Shown: in pieces, positions 36,042 to 44,045 of the stretch
Layout of the letters: each line of letters starts with the position of its first letter
Position numbering within the stretch: the first letter of the stretch is position 1
Virus record (IMG/VR): IMGVR_UViG_3300049460_000147
Coordinates: 1 to 46,153 of that record
DNA: 46,153 nt
Source of the DNA: a virus
Direction: 5' to 3' (one strand)
Notes under the pieces: model-generated
Databases searched by the model: none
Seen by the model: the letters and a program-made list of their open reading frames with translations, nothing else
Told to the model about the DNA's origin: nothing
Made by a program: the position numbers and the translations under genes

Positions 36042-37667
36042 CTAGGCTGCGACTTTGATAATTCGCCTTTCGGCTGGGATGGTTGCGAATCGCGGTTCAG
36101 ATGTAACGTTGAAGACGCGACGCTCGCCATAGACGGGGTACGTGTCGACAGGGGCGGCGATGATTGGCCCCGCAACACCAGATGCCGCACTCACATTCGG
36201 CGCCTGGACATCACTCGCAGAACCGCTGATGACGACGAGCCCGACAGCCAGCGAGACGTTTTGCGCCTGCGTCGATGCGCCGGCACCCGTTATCGGAGCG
36301 CTGCCCGTCGAGCCGGATGCCGTGGAGACATTGACTACCTGGATCGAAGCAGCTGATCCCGATACGAGGGCCGAACCCGATGCAGCAGCAACGTTCTTAC
36401 CCTGCGCCGATGCGGACGAGCCCGCGACAATGACGCCGCCAGAAGCAGCGGAGACGTTAGGCGCCTGTGTGCTCGCGCCAGCGCCTTGCGAGACATTGCC
36501 GATAGCGCCAGATGCATTCGAAGTGTTCGGCGCTTGCGTGCTCGAAGCCGATCCGCTGATGCTTGCCGACCCGCTTGCAGCGCTGGCGTTCTTCTGTTGC
36601 GTCGACGAGCTCGAACCGGAGACTAGCGCGGATCCGGAAGCAGACGATGTGCTGGACGCCTGACTCGACGACGAAGCACCGCTGATTGAAACCGCGCCGA
36701 CAGCGGTGGAGACGTTCGTCGCCTGCGCGGATACTGACGAGCCAGAGACGACTGCCGATCCTGATGCAGCCGAGGCGTTCTTCTGTTGTGTGCTGGCTGC
36801 TGCGCCGGAGACAGTGACGGATCCAGAGGCCGCCGATGTGTTGGCCGATTGCGTTGATGCGCCAGTGCCGGTGACTACGATCTGAGTATAGGTAATGCGG
36901 ATCTGGCCGCGACCGGCCTGGCCGCCGACGCCGCCATTGCCCGCGCCGTTCGCACCACCGCCACCGCCACCGGTATCGCCGCCAGCGCCGCCCGGCTGCT
37001 GCGTGGCGCCGCCTGTATCGCCTGTGCCGCCACCGCCGCCTGCGCCGTTCGCGCTGGCCGTACCTGCACCGCCAGCGCCTGCGCCACCCGTTCCACCCGC
37101 ACCACCTGAACTGTTATCCCCGGCACCGCCTGCGCCAGCGTTGGCTCCCGATCCGTTCGAACCCGCGACGCCAGCACCATGGGGACCCGCAGAGCCACCG
37201 CCGCCACCAGCTGCCCCCGCGGCTGCACCGTTACCGCCCTTGCCGCCACTGAATCGGGTCGTACCGATACCGACAGTCGAGTCGCCGCCTGCGCCACCCG
37301 TGAGCGTGCTGCCGTTGCCGCCACCCTTGCCACCCTTGGCTGCAACCGTCGAGGCCGCGAAGGTGGGCGCACCGAAAAACGTGTCGTCACCATCGGTACC
37401 CGCGACACCAACAGTACCCGTGGCCGCGCCACCTGCTGCATTGCCTGCAATGTGATACGAATTGCTGGCCGAGATCGTGACGTTAGCCGATGCCGAATAC
37501 GCAGCGCCGCCACCACCGCCCGATGAACCCGATGCGCTGTTACCACAACCGCCGCCGCCTCCCGCGCCCGACCAGACCTCAACGAGATCGACGACAGTCG
37601 GACAGTCAGCGGGACGAGGCCATGTACCGTCTCCTGCAGTCGTGAGAAGGACGGTCTTTTGAGCCAT
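36042..37667 (-). CDS. Glycine-rich repeat tail-fibre protein
   Basis: A 541-residue protein in three parts. Residues 1-35 are an N-terminal domain (VVDLVEVWSGAGGGGGCG). Residues 33-255 are extremely Gly-rich, of the type that can form polyglycine-II sandwiches in phage adhesins. Residues 262-498 hold eleven copies of a 21-residue repeat, consensus VSGSxxSTQxxNxSAASGSA. A small C-terminal domain follows. It is predicted to be an extended fibre or adhesin binding the cell surface. The repeats may vary in number by recombination. Confidence 0.75.
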   Translation of the reverse strand: MAQKTVLLTTAGDGTWPRPADCPTVVDLVEVWSGAGGGGGCGNSASGSSGGGGGAAYSASANVTISASNSYHIAGNAAGGAATGTVGVAGTDGDDTFFGAPTFAASTVAAKGGKGGGNGSTLTGGAGGDSTVGIGTTRFSGGKGGNGAAAGAAGGGGGSAGPHGAGVAGSNGSGANAGAGGAGDNSSGGAGGTGGAGAGGAGTASANGAGGGGGTGDTGGATQQPGGAGGDTGGGGGGANGAGNGGVGGQAGRGQIRITYTQIVVTGTGASTQSANTSAASGSVTVSGAAASTQQKNASAASGSAVVSGSSVSAQATNVSTAVGAVSISGASSSSQASSTSSASGSALVSGSSSSTQQKNASAASGSASISGSASSTQAPNTSNASGAIGNVSQGAGASTQAPNVSAASGGVIVAGSSASAQGKNVAAASGSALVSGSAASIQVVNVSTASGSTGSAPITGAGASTQAQNVSLAVGLVVISGSASDVQAPNVSAASGVAGPIIAAPVDTYPVYGERRVFNVTSEPRFATIPAERRIIKVAA

Positions 37668-37669
37668 GG

Positions 37670-38080
37670 CTAGTTGCCGTTAGTGAGGGTCCAACTCGTG
37701 ATCTGCACCGTCTGCCCGGTCGCGATGCTCGTGTTGTTGATGTTCAGATCTGCGCCAGAAATTGCGACCGTTCCATCAACCAGTGCCGTGCCACCCGACG
37801 TCGTGAGGCGATACCACGTTGCCGTCGTGCCGCCAGCCGCGCCGGCCGTTCCCGTGCCATTGCCAATTGCGCCAACGGTCAACACGCCAGCGGAAGCCGT
37901 ACCGAAAGTGGCGGCGCATGTGTGCGTCGAGAGCGCGATTTGCGAAGTGATCGCCGTGTCAGGGCTGGCAGGCTGCGATCCGCTATAGAGCGTCAAAACT
38001 GCGCTCGCGCCGGCAGCCGTGCTAATTGCCGCTTGCTGATTGTTTTTCAGTGCCGTGCTGTACTTGAGATTGGAGGCCAT
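37670..38080 (-). CDS. Phage structural protein (136 aa)
   Basis: A 136-residue beta-rich protein: LKYSTALKNNQQAAISTAAG, VLTLYSGSQPASPDTAI and IATGQTVQITSWTLTNGN at the end. The form (small N-terminal helix, then Gly/Ser/Thr-rich strands ending in TLTNGN) matches a common phage virion protein near tail fibres. Adjacent to the glycine-rich fibre. Function not assigned. Confidence 0.65.
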   Translation of the reverse strand: MASNLKYSTALKNNQQAAISTAAGASAVLTLYSGSQPASPDTAITSQIALSTHTCAATFGTASAGVLTVGAIGNGTGTAGAAGGTTATWYRLTTSGGTALVDGTVAISGADLNINNTSIATGQTVQITSWTLTNGN

Positions 38081-38233
38081 GTAATTCCTGTGAGATGAGG
38101 TCTAGATGGCCCATCCGGCCTATGGGCGTGTTTGGATAGCCGATACGTTGTCGGCGTTTTATGTATGTGAGAGGTAAACCAATGAATACGCGTCAGACAG
38201 TTATCCACGCGGATTCGATGCAGAGGGATAAGG

Positions 38234-38848
38234 TCAGAGGCTTAGCGACTTCTTTCCGGCACCGTATAAGGCGAGGCGCTCGGAGTAGCCTGCGAGGCCG
38301 CCATTGATCGCCCGCGTGATGCCATCGAGCCTTCCCGCATCCGCCAGCTTGTTCAGATCGCGCGAGTCCCAGAACCAGCCAGCGGCAAGCGCCGCATTGC
38401 ACGGCTGTTCAAGCAACTCAGGATGTGAGTCGAGAGGCAGCGCAATCGCCTTACCGCATGAGGCGTAGTTGTCGCGAAAAGTTATTTGCAGCAACGCTCT
38501 TCCTCGAAATCTGAAGCCGTCTCCGCTCGCCTCGTCACCGTTCCCATACCGGTTTGCATAGACGCGATTCGCGATGCGCTGCGGCTGATGCTCGTACTGC
38601 GCCGCCTGGACAGCGTTGAAATATTTCGGGAACGTGGTGAGCAGACCGGTCGCGCTGTAGTTCAGGTTCTCGACGACGGCGGTTAGGCGGGCGGATTCGA
38701 CGCCTACGTTGGCGAGGAAGGCGGCCACGCGGAGGGGCGTGTTGATGGAGTAACGGTCGCAGGTGGATTGGAGCGGGGCGACCCATTGCGCCGAGCGCAG
38801 AACGGTAGCGCCGCATGCGGCAGCAACAATGGATGCGCTCAAGTTCAT
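38234..38848 (-). CDS. GH19 chitinase-like endolysin
   Basis: A 204-residue glycoside hydrolase of family 19: VAAFLANVGVESARLTAVVE (catalytic Glu in ESARL), ANRYGNGDEASGDGFRFRGR (catalytic/structural region), LLQITFRDNYASCGKAI. It cleaves cell-wall glycan during lysis. The ATG at 38848 overlaps the upstream stop (ATGA). No signal peptide, so it needs a holin; the gene before it encodes a membrane protein. Confidence 0.85.
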   Translation of the reverse strand: MNLSASIVAAACGATVLRSAQWVAPLQSTCDRYSINTPLRVAAFLANVGVESARLTAVVENLNYSATGLLTTFPKYFNAVQAAQYEHQPQRIANRVYANRYGNGDEASGDGFRFRGRALLQITFRDNYASCGKAIALPLDSHPELLEQPCNAALAAGWFWDSRDLNKLADAGRLDGITRAINGGLAGYSERLALYGAGKKSLSL

Positions 38849-39147
38849 GTTTGCCCCGGAAATTTCCCATGCATAAGACCCCAGACCGCAGCAGCAAACG
38901 CGATGAACGGGCCGAACCACACGACCAGCTTGCGAAGAACGCGACCGGTCGCAGTGAAGAAGCCGATACCGCCCTTGGCGAGCTTTAGCAACTCGACCAG
39001 CTCTTTCGTGTTCGACTCGACGCGCAGTGTTGCTTCGGTGTTTGTCGATAACTCAGCGCGCCAATCTCCGACTTGCTGCTCGATCGTGCTCATGCGTTGC
39101 TCCAGGGCGGTGATGCGTTCATCGCCATGCGTGTGTGAATGGTTCAA
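38845..39147 (-). CDS. Membrane-anchored coiled-coil protein, holin-like
   Basis: A 100-residue protein with a coiled coil (ITALEQRMSTIEQQVGDWRA ... TKELVELLKLAKGG) and a C-terminal membrane helix (VVWFGPFIAFAAAVWGLM). Phage proteins of this form (XhlA-like) work with endolysins. The apparent start is TTG, with a weak ribosome site. It directly precedes the GH19 endolysin. Confidence 0.6.
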   Translation of the reverse strand: MNHSHTHGDERITALEQRMSTIEQQVGDWRAELSTNTEATLRVESNTKELVELLKLAKGGIGFFTATGRVLRKLVVWFGPFIAFAAAVWGLMHGKFPGQT

Positions 39148-39485
39148 AGGGGAGCCCCGAATGGAAAAGCCGCACTCGGGCGGCTGGTTGGTCGTGTTTT
39201 GATTGAAATCTGGGCCGGTCGTCGAAGTGAACCGCCCGCCGCCGACAGATCCTTGCTAGACAAGGGAATCAACGATTTTTGATGCCAAAAATGGACATTT
39301 GCTCGCCATGGTGGATGCGCATTGCGCCGCTCGCCGTGGAACCCTTGATGGACAAGGCTCTGCGGGATTCAGAGACGGGAAAATGGTGGTTTTGCGCGCT
39401 CCCGCTGCTCGCCGCGTCGTCGAAGCCGGGACAGACGTAAAAAAGCCGCCTCGTGGGCGGCTTGATGGCTGGGCGATGGGTTATT
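39148..39485. other. Gene-free spacer with stem-loops
   Basis: No convincing gene. It holds the terminator at 39438-39462, a second hairpin AGCCGC-N6-GCGGCT (about 39169-39186) with four T on the minus strand, and CCTTG-CTAGA-CAAGG (39251-39265). A promoter for the lysis genes may be here, but none is clear. Confidence 0.5.
39438..39462 (-). terminator. Intrinsic terminator after the antitoxin-like gene
   Basis: On the minus strand AGCCGCC - CACGA - GGCGGCT followed by TTTTT. It lies 24 bases after the stop of the antitoxin-like gene and closes that two-gene unit. Confidence 0.8.
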
Positions 39486-39920
39486 TCAGGCGGCTTTCTG
39501 AAACCAGCCCGCATCTGTATCCTGGAAGACCATTTTCTCTTCCTCTTGGCGGTCAAGATCCGCGGCTCGCTCAATCATTTCCTTGAGCTTGATGTTGCCA
39601 TCCACAGTCTCAAGATAGATGGCCCGAAACATTCTGTCAGCAGTCTTGGGAATCTTCCCGCGTCGCTCCCAAAGCGCAATAGTTTGCTCGGTAGTTCCAA
39701 GAAGATCGGCAAGGCGATGCTGGGACAGGTCAAGCTCCTTGCGAAGGAACCGGAATTCCGCTCCTGTCAGATGGCTTTTCCTTGCTAGCCGACGGCCAAT
39801 GGCGAGGTGCAGTCCGTCAGCATCTTCGATGGACACCGCGTTGCCGTACTTTGTTTCCTTGACGTGATAGCCGTTGGCCAGCCACACGTTTTGCAGCCCA
39901 ACTTCGGTGTAGTGGTACAT
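39486..39920 (-). CDS. MqsA-like HTH antitoxin
   Basis: A 144-residue protein: an N-terminal beta-like part (MYHYTEVGLQNVWLANGYHV), then an XRE helix-turn-helix (LTGAEFRFLRKELDLSQHRL, ADLLGTTEQTIALWERRG). This is the layout of MqsA/YgiT-type antitoxins without the zinc cysteines. It lies 10 bases downstream of a DUF4258-like gene, a likely toxin partner. It would neutralise the toxin and repress the pair. Confidence 0.7.
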   Translation of the reverse strand: MYHYTEVGLQNVWLANGYHVKETKYGNAVSIEDADGLHLAIGRRLARKSHLTGAEFRFLRKELDLSQHRLADLLGTTEQTIALWERRGKIPKTADRMFRAIYLETVDGNIKLKEMIERAADLDRQEEEKMVFQDTDAGWFQKAA

Positions 39921-39930
39921 GGCTTACCCC

Positions 39931-40251
39931 TTAAAACGCTGTAACTACGATGACCCAATCGCCGCCATCATCTCGCTCCAAAGCCGCCGCCACGCTTACA
40001 TCATCCCCGGCATGGCGCCACGTCAACGTGCATTGCCAATTTCCTTTGATGTTGATGCGCGCCGGCTCTGATACGTAGCCCTTTCTCAGGCACTCATATA
40101 CCTGCCTAGGAGCAATCTGCCTTTCCCGCATCTTTTGCTTTGCGTGCGGCGTCATATAGACGCGCGCTGTCTCGGCGGCAGCCTCGCGGATCAACCGTTG
40201 AAGATTGGTGTCGTTCAGCTTTAGCGGTAGGGGCTGGATCGGCATACCCAT
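39931..40251 (-). CDS. DUF4258-like toxin of a TA pair
   Basis: A 106-residue protein: RVYMTPHAKQKMRERQIAPR (H...R-M-x-E-R), QVYECLRKGYV and WVIVVTAF at the end. The form is a RelE-like/DUF4258 fold found in type II toxins. The start is the ATG at 40251 or the one six bases later. A perfect palindrome covers the first ATG, fitting autoregulation by the antitoxin. Confidence 0.65.
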   Translation of the reverse strand: MGMPIQPLPLKLNDTNLQRLIREAAAETARVYMTPHAKQKMRERQIAPRQVYECLRKGYVSEPARINIKGNWQCTLTWRHAGDDVSVAAALERDDGGDWVIVVTAF

Positions 40252-40263
40252 AATTATTATGGG
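40247..40263. promoter_or_regulatory. 17-bp palindrome at the toxin start
   Basis: CCCATAAT-T-ATTATGGG, a perfect palindrome overlapping the first codon of the toxin-like gene. Probably the operator for the antitoxin. A TATAAA-like -10 lies about 28 bases upstream on the minus strand. Confidence 0.55.
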
Positions 40264-40371
40264 TGTCGTTGGGGAAAGCAAGGAGAATTTATAGCAGTTG
40301 CAAAATGGACGACGTACCACCGTAAGCTCGGCGGCTTTTTCACTTGTCCCGAAAATTTCACACGTGGACAC

Positions 40372-40400
40372 TTGACACGTAGGCGGAATCCGCCTAAATT
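40372..40400 (+). promoter_or_regulatory. Promoter of the plus-strand moron with palindromic operator
   Basis: TTGACA (40372-40377), 17 bases, TAAATT (40395-40400). The spacer contains AGGCGGA-A-TCCGCCT (40381-40395), a perfect 15-bp palindrome. A dimer bound there would block the promoter. The first gene downstream encodes a small DNA-binding-like protein, a candidate autorepressor. Confidence 0.65.
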
Positions 40401-40498
40401 ACGGTCCATAGGAAGCGCACACCGCGCGGCCGCCATCCGAAAGGAACCCACCATGAAGCATTGCTTTCGCGCCACCGTGCGCATTGGATATCCCAGAA

Positions 40499-40807
40499 AT
40501 GTTCTTCCGATCGCCCAGCGTGACTCAACTCAAGCAGTGGAAGGAGAGGCTCGGCTTTTCGGGGACGAAGATGGCGAACATCTTGGGGCTGAAGACCAGC
40601 CGTCGCTGGCGGGATTACGCGGACGAGAACAAGCCGCAAGGAATTCCACCCGCCAATCTATTCATGGGCGCTGCGATGGTGACGCTACGGTCAGAAGAGA
40701 TCGAGCGCGTCTTGGCGGCGATGCGGGAAATCGGCGCAGCCATCGATTTGAACGCAACTCCGGACTCGCCGGAGCCCGATGGAGAAGATCGCTCGTCGCA
40801 GGACTGA
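40499..40807 (+). CDS. Small phage DNA-binding-like protein (102 aa)
   Basis: A 102-residue protein with VTQLKQWKERLGFSGTKMAN, ILGLKTSRRWRDYADENKPQ and NLFMGAAMVTL. It reads like a short XRE-type regulator. The C-terminus is acidic. The ATG at 40499 has a weak ribosome site; a TTG at 40484 is an alternative. Under the operator-bearing promoter, it may repress the cassette. Its 3' end overlaps the next gene. Confidence 0.55.
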   Translation: MFFRSPSVTQLKQWKERLGFSGTKMANILGLKTSRRWRDYADENKPQGIPPANLFMGAAMVTLRSEEIERVLAAMREIGAAIDLNATPDSPEPDGEDRSSQD

Positions 40808-41610
40808 CGGTCTGCCTGACCGCTTGTGGCGGCAACGATAAGCCTGTCACGACTGCGACTGCGAAGCCCGTACTTACCGCAACGCCGATTCCGGCGGCCT
40901 CTGAGGCATCAGCTCCGGTTGCTGCGTCTGCACCAGCAGCATCAGCGCCTGTTGCTTCGGAGCCGTCCGGTAATCCGGATACGCCTGCCAAGCCAGTTAC
41001 TCCTGTCGTGGTCGAGACTCACGGTGATGACGCAATGTTCGGCTCTTCGCCGCCGTTCTACGCGTTCAATCCGCAGAGTGAGCCCGCAGACACGCAGACC
41101 ATCCTGCAAGCGCAGTTTGGCAGCACGGTGACGATCGACAATCGCGCAGAAGGCGGAACTGCCAGCACGCTCGTGAACATGATGAACGGCGTCGACGGCG
41201 GCGGGCCTCCGTTCGCTGAACGCGTCAAGTCGTCGAAGGCACAGATCGTTCTCGACGCGCACGCGGTCAATGATGACCTGTCGCAATCGCTTGGACCGTA
41301 CACGGATGCGCTTGTGGCATGGGTTCAGGCCGTCAGAGCGGCTGACAAGGTTGCAGTTCTGGAGGAGCCGGGCCCGGTCTGCGATGACAGTCGACCGTAT
41401 CTGGCGAATTACGTGTCAGTGATGGATAGCGTGGCCGCTCAGTACAACATTCCGATCGTCAAACAGTACGACTACCTGATGACGATCCCGAACCTGTGCT
41501 CGCACTACACGGCAGGCATCTATCCGGACAACGCCATTTACGCAATCAAGGCCCAGCGGCAGGCCGCCATTCTTGCGCCGCTCGTTCAGAACATCGTTGG
41601 AGCACAATAA
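40779..41610 (+). CDS. SGNH-type hydrolase lipoprotein (start unresolved)
   Basis: From the lipobox (VAGLTVCLTACGG) onward the frame is clear: a Pro/Ala/Ser linker, then an SGNH-like domain with FGSSPPFYAF, NRAEGGTAS (block II Gly), VLDAHAVNDDLSQ (block III Asn) and YPDNAIYAIKA near the end. It should be an exported, lipid-anchored esterase-like enzyme. This frame has no ATG, GTG or TTG near the lipobox. The ATG at 40779 (MEKIA) is in another frame and would need a one-base shift near 40794. This may be an indel, sequence error or frameshift. Confidence 0.6.
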
Positions 41611-42428
41611 TGCAAACCAATCACAATCGGGTGGTTCAATCGTCGCGCATTCGTCGCGCTGTCCGTCAACCTGTCGCTGTCACGCGGGCGAATCGTAAGC
41701 CGGGTTCGCGCTGGCGTGCGGCGGCCGTGGCGGGCATGCTTGGATGCGCTGCGGCGTCGGCTCGGGCCGATATCATCGACGATTATGTCGCGCATCCATT
41801 CGGCATACACGTACAGGCTGGTATCGGCGCGGCAAAATACGCGACTGTCGATGGGCGCTGGCAGCAGCAAGGCATTCCTGGCGGATCGAACCTGACCAGC
41901 AAGCCGCCTGCGTTCTCACTCGGCCTCGCAGGCCCCGTCATCTCGCGCGGCAAATGGGGCGTCGACTGGCACGCAGAATACGTCAATCTAGGCCGCGCGG
42001 CGGCGGACTGCTCGTGCACGCCGGATGACCGAAACTATGACCCGAACTCGCACACCTACACGCATAAGGTCGACGTGCCTACTGCGTTTTTCACGGGTGA
42101 GGGACGATCGCAGGGCGCAGCGCTGACTCTGGAACCGTACTACTGGACGCATGGAGTTCGCCTCGGCGTCGAGGCTGGCGCGTACATTCACCGCGATAGC
42201 TGGTCTGAGGACGTCGCAGGATGGTACGCGCCCGGCAGCAACACGCCTCAGAATTTCCATCTGGACGACGCTTACTGGTCAGTCGCTCCGGTCGTCGGGC
42301 TGTCCGTGGGAAACGGGCGCTTCACGCTGAGCTATCGGCATTACTTCATGAGCATAAACAGCAAGTCGCGCAATGTGCCGCCGTTGTGGAATGACGCCGA
42401 CGCATTGGAGATCAAGGTGAAGTTTTAA
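41610..42428 (+). CDS. Outer-membrane beta-barrel protein
   Basis: A 272-residue exported protein. A long basic n-region precedes a signal core and cleavage site (AAAVAGMLGCAAASARA). The mature part has alternating strands rich in Gly, Tyr, Trp (FGIHVQAGIGAAKYATVDG, LGVEAGAYIHRDSW, GNGRFTLSYRHYFM) and ends in KVKF. The C-terminal Phe is the BAM recognition signal of outer-membrane barrels. The ATG overlaps the previous stop (TAATG). Its role may be superinfection exclusion or lipid A/surface change; it weakly recalls PagL-like barrels but lacks a clear catalytic motif. Confidence 0.7.
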   Translation: MQTNHNRVVQSSRIRRAVRQPVAVTRANRKPGSRWRAAAVAGMLGCAAASARADIIDDYVAHPFGIHVQAGIGAAKYATVDGRWQQQGIPGGSNLTSKPPAFSLGLAGPVISRGKWGVDWHAEYVNLGRAAADCSCTPDDRNYDPNSHTYTHKVDVPTAFFTGEGRSQGAALTLEPYYWTHGVRLGVEAGAYIHRDSWSEDVAGWYAPGSNTPQNFHLDDAYWSVAPVVGLSVGNGRFTLSYRHYFMSINSKSRNVPPLWNDADALEIKVKF

Positions 42429-42482
42429 GCCGGTCGGCATTGATGTAAGATTCCGCTGCCGACAAAAACATCCGAGGAAAGC

Positions 42483-43808
42483 ATGATTAGCAAGGACGTC
42501 TTGGAGCGCAGCGGAGATTTTGCGCCCCGATTTCAGTCAGCAAAACCTTTCAAATACCTATGCATCGACGATTTTTTAGATGTCGATCATGCTGAAAGGT
42601 TGTTGGCTGACTTCCCGGTTTTTGACCCGTCTAAAGCTATCAATGAGTTCGGCGAGGTAGGTCGGAAGGCCGTTCACACCGCTCTCAAAGACGTGAGCCA
42701 GTACTATTCGACGGTCTACGACTATCTGCTTTCTCGGGAATTCCTGAGCGCCATGTCGGCAATCACGGGCATCCCGGACTTGTTGCCTGACCCAAGGATG
42801 TACGGAGGCGGCACGCATGAGAACGCCAACGGCCAGGAAATGGACCCTCACGTCGATTTCAACTACGACCAGGATCATGGCTATCACCGTCGCCTGAATC
42901 TGATTGTCTACCTGAACAAGGACTGGCAAGAGTCATGGGGCGGCGCTATCGAATTGCACTCGAATCCCCGCAAGCCCGAGACCAACGAGATCAGCGCGTT
43001 CAATTGCATCTTCAACCGCGCGATCATCTTTGAGACCAACGAATACAGTTGGCATGGTTTCAAGCGTGTTGTACTGCCTGACACCGAAAAGAACCGGTCG
43101 CGAAAATCGCTTTCAATCTATCTATACACGCGCACTCGCCCACAAGAAGAAATCGCCCCCTCGCATGGAACCTTCTATGTTCCGCGCCCCTTGCCTTTTG
43201 ACGTCACGCCAGACAGTCCGCTGACCAAGAACGAAATAATCGAACTGAATGCGGCTATCCGGCATCGCGACAATTGGATCGAGCACTATCAGAAGTTGGA
43301 GATCCAGCTCGGCAAGCAACTGGCTGAGCAGGCGAACCATATCAAGCAACTGCTGAGCGAAACGAAGCCGGTCGTGAGCGGGCCGGCGCGCCCCCAAGGG
43401 CAAAGCAGTGGGCTGTATCCAGATGGCTGGGCATCCGCCAAAGCTGAATTTTCCGTGATGGAAAAGACGCGCCTATCGGGCATCATCATCAATGGATGGA
43501 TTCCAGACCATTTCCCGGTGCCAATGCGCGTCGAGGTTACCGTCGATAGGATCGCCCGCTCAGTTATAGTCGAACAGCCGGGCGAATTCTCCGTGCCGAT
43601 CGATCGGGTTTCTGGAGAAGTCATGCACAGCGTGACGATTACTGCCGATCGATCATTTAACTCCGCCAAGCAGAATGGCGAGGGGGATTCACGCGATCTT
43701 TCGTACGTGCTGATGGACGTCGAATGTATAGCGGCAACAGGTCAACAGGGTCAAGGCGCGGAGTCGAGGCGAGCTAGATTTTTGCGCTTCGGACGCTCTG
43801 CCGGATGA
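42483..43808 (+). CDS. 2-oxoglutarate/Fe(II)-dependent oxygenase
   Basis: A 441-residue protein. Residues 15-230 form a 2OG-Fe(II) oxygenase like the prolyl-4-hydroxylase group. The metal pair is in MDPHVDFNYD (H-x-D), the distal His in EYSWHGFKRV, and the 2OG-binding Arg in RSRKSLSIYLYTR. A linker with a helix follows, then a C-terminal beta-rich domain (about 300-425; LSGIIINGWIPDHFPVPMRV). Related proteins are found in surface-polysaccharide clusters. GAGGAAAGC before the ATG is a strong start. A bidirectional terminator follows. Confidence 0.8.
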   Translation: MISKDVLERSGDFAPRFQSAKPFKYLCIDDFLDVDHAERLLADFPVFDPSKAINEFGEVGRKAVHTALKDVSQYYSTVYDYLLSREFLSAMSAITGIPDLLPDPRMYGGGTHENANGQEMDPHVDFNYDQDHGYHRRLNLIVYLNKDWQESWGGAIELHSNPRKPETNEISAFNCIFNRAIIFETNEYSWHGFKRVVLPDTEKNRSRKSLSIYLYTRTRPQEEIAPSHGTFYVPRPLPFDVTPDSPLTKNEIIELNAAIRHRDNWIEHYQKLEIQLGKQLAEQANHIKQLLSETKPVVSGPARPQGQSSGLYPDGWASAKAEFSVMEKTRLSGIIINGWIPDHFPVPMRVEVTVDRIARSVIVEQPGEFSVPIDRVSGEVMHSVTITADRSFNSAKQNGEGDSRDLSYVLMDVECIAATGQQGQGAESRRARFLRFGRSAG

Positions 43809-43814
43809 TTCAAT

Positions 43815-43847
43815 AAAAAGCCACCTAGGTGTTACCGGTGGCTTTTT
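43815..43847. terminator. Bidirectional terminator
   Basis: AAAAAGCCACC (43815-43825) and GGTGGCTTTTT (43837-43847) form a hairpin with A and T runs on both sides. It closes the plus-strand moron and the minus-strand tail-fibre transcript. Confidence 0.88.
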
Positions 43848-43851
43848 AGTT

Positions 43852-44034
43852 TCATGTCGGCACTGGCAATCCGTCACGCATTTCTTTCGGGAGACTATTG
43901 TAATAAGTCTCCCATAGCGGATCGGAAGTATCAATTTGACCTTCATTGGGCCATGCCTCGGGGTCTTGTGGAGACCCAAAATACCCCTGCACAACGGTTT
44001 TTGTGCTGTCTGTAAATAAGACATTGATGAGCAT
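43852..44034 (-). CDS. Small tail-fibre-associated protein (60 aa)
   Basis: A 60-residue protein: MLINVLFTDSTKTVVQGYFG, SPQDPEAWPNEG and DPLWETYYNSLPKEMRDGLP. This form (small protein after a tail fibre, with F.SPQDP and W..YYN.LP) is one I associate with fibre assembly or tip proteins in Burkholderia phages. Followed by the bidirectional terminator. Confidence 0.6.
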   Translation of the reverse strand: MLINVLFTDSTKTVVQGYFGSPQDPEAWPNEGQIDTSDPLWETYYNSLPKEMRDGLPVPT

Positions 44035-44045
44035 TTATTGACCCA

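Noticed and set aside
36875-37582. Long frames opposite and offset to the glycine-rich fibre gene
   Set aside because: They are Pro-rich or Arg/Val-rich readings of Gly-rich codons with no ribosome site.
38144-38175. Stem GCCGA / TCGGC followed by TTTT on the plus strand
   Set aside because: Short stem, and no plus-strand gene ends near it.
40372-40778. Long open plus-strand frame upstream of the SGNH lipoprotein
   Set aside because: The region encodes the small DNA-binding-like protein in another frame; the peptide in this frame is Arg-rich filler, and it would bury the lipobox at about residue 128.
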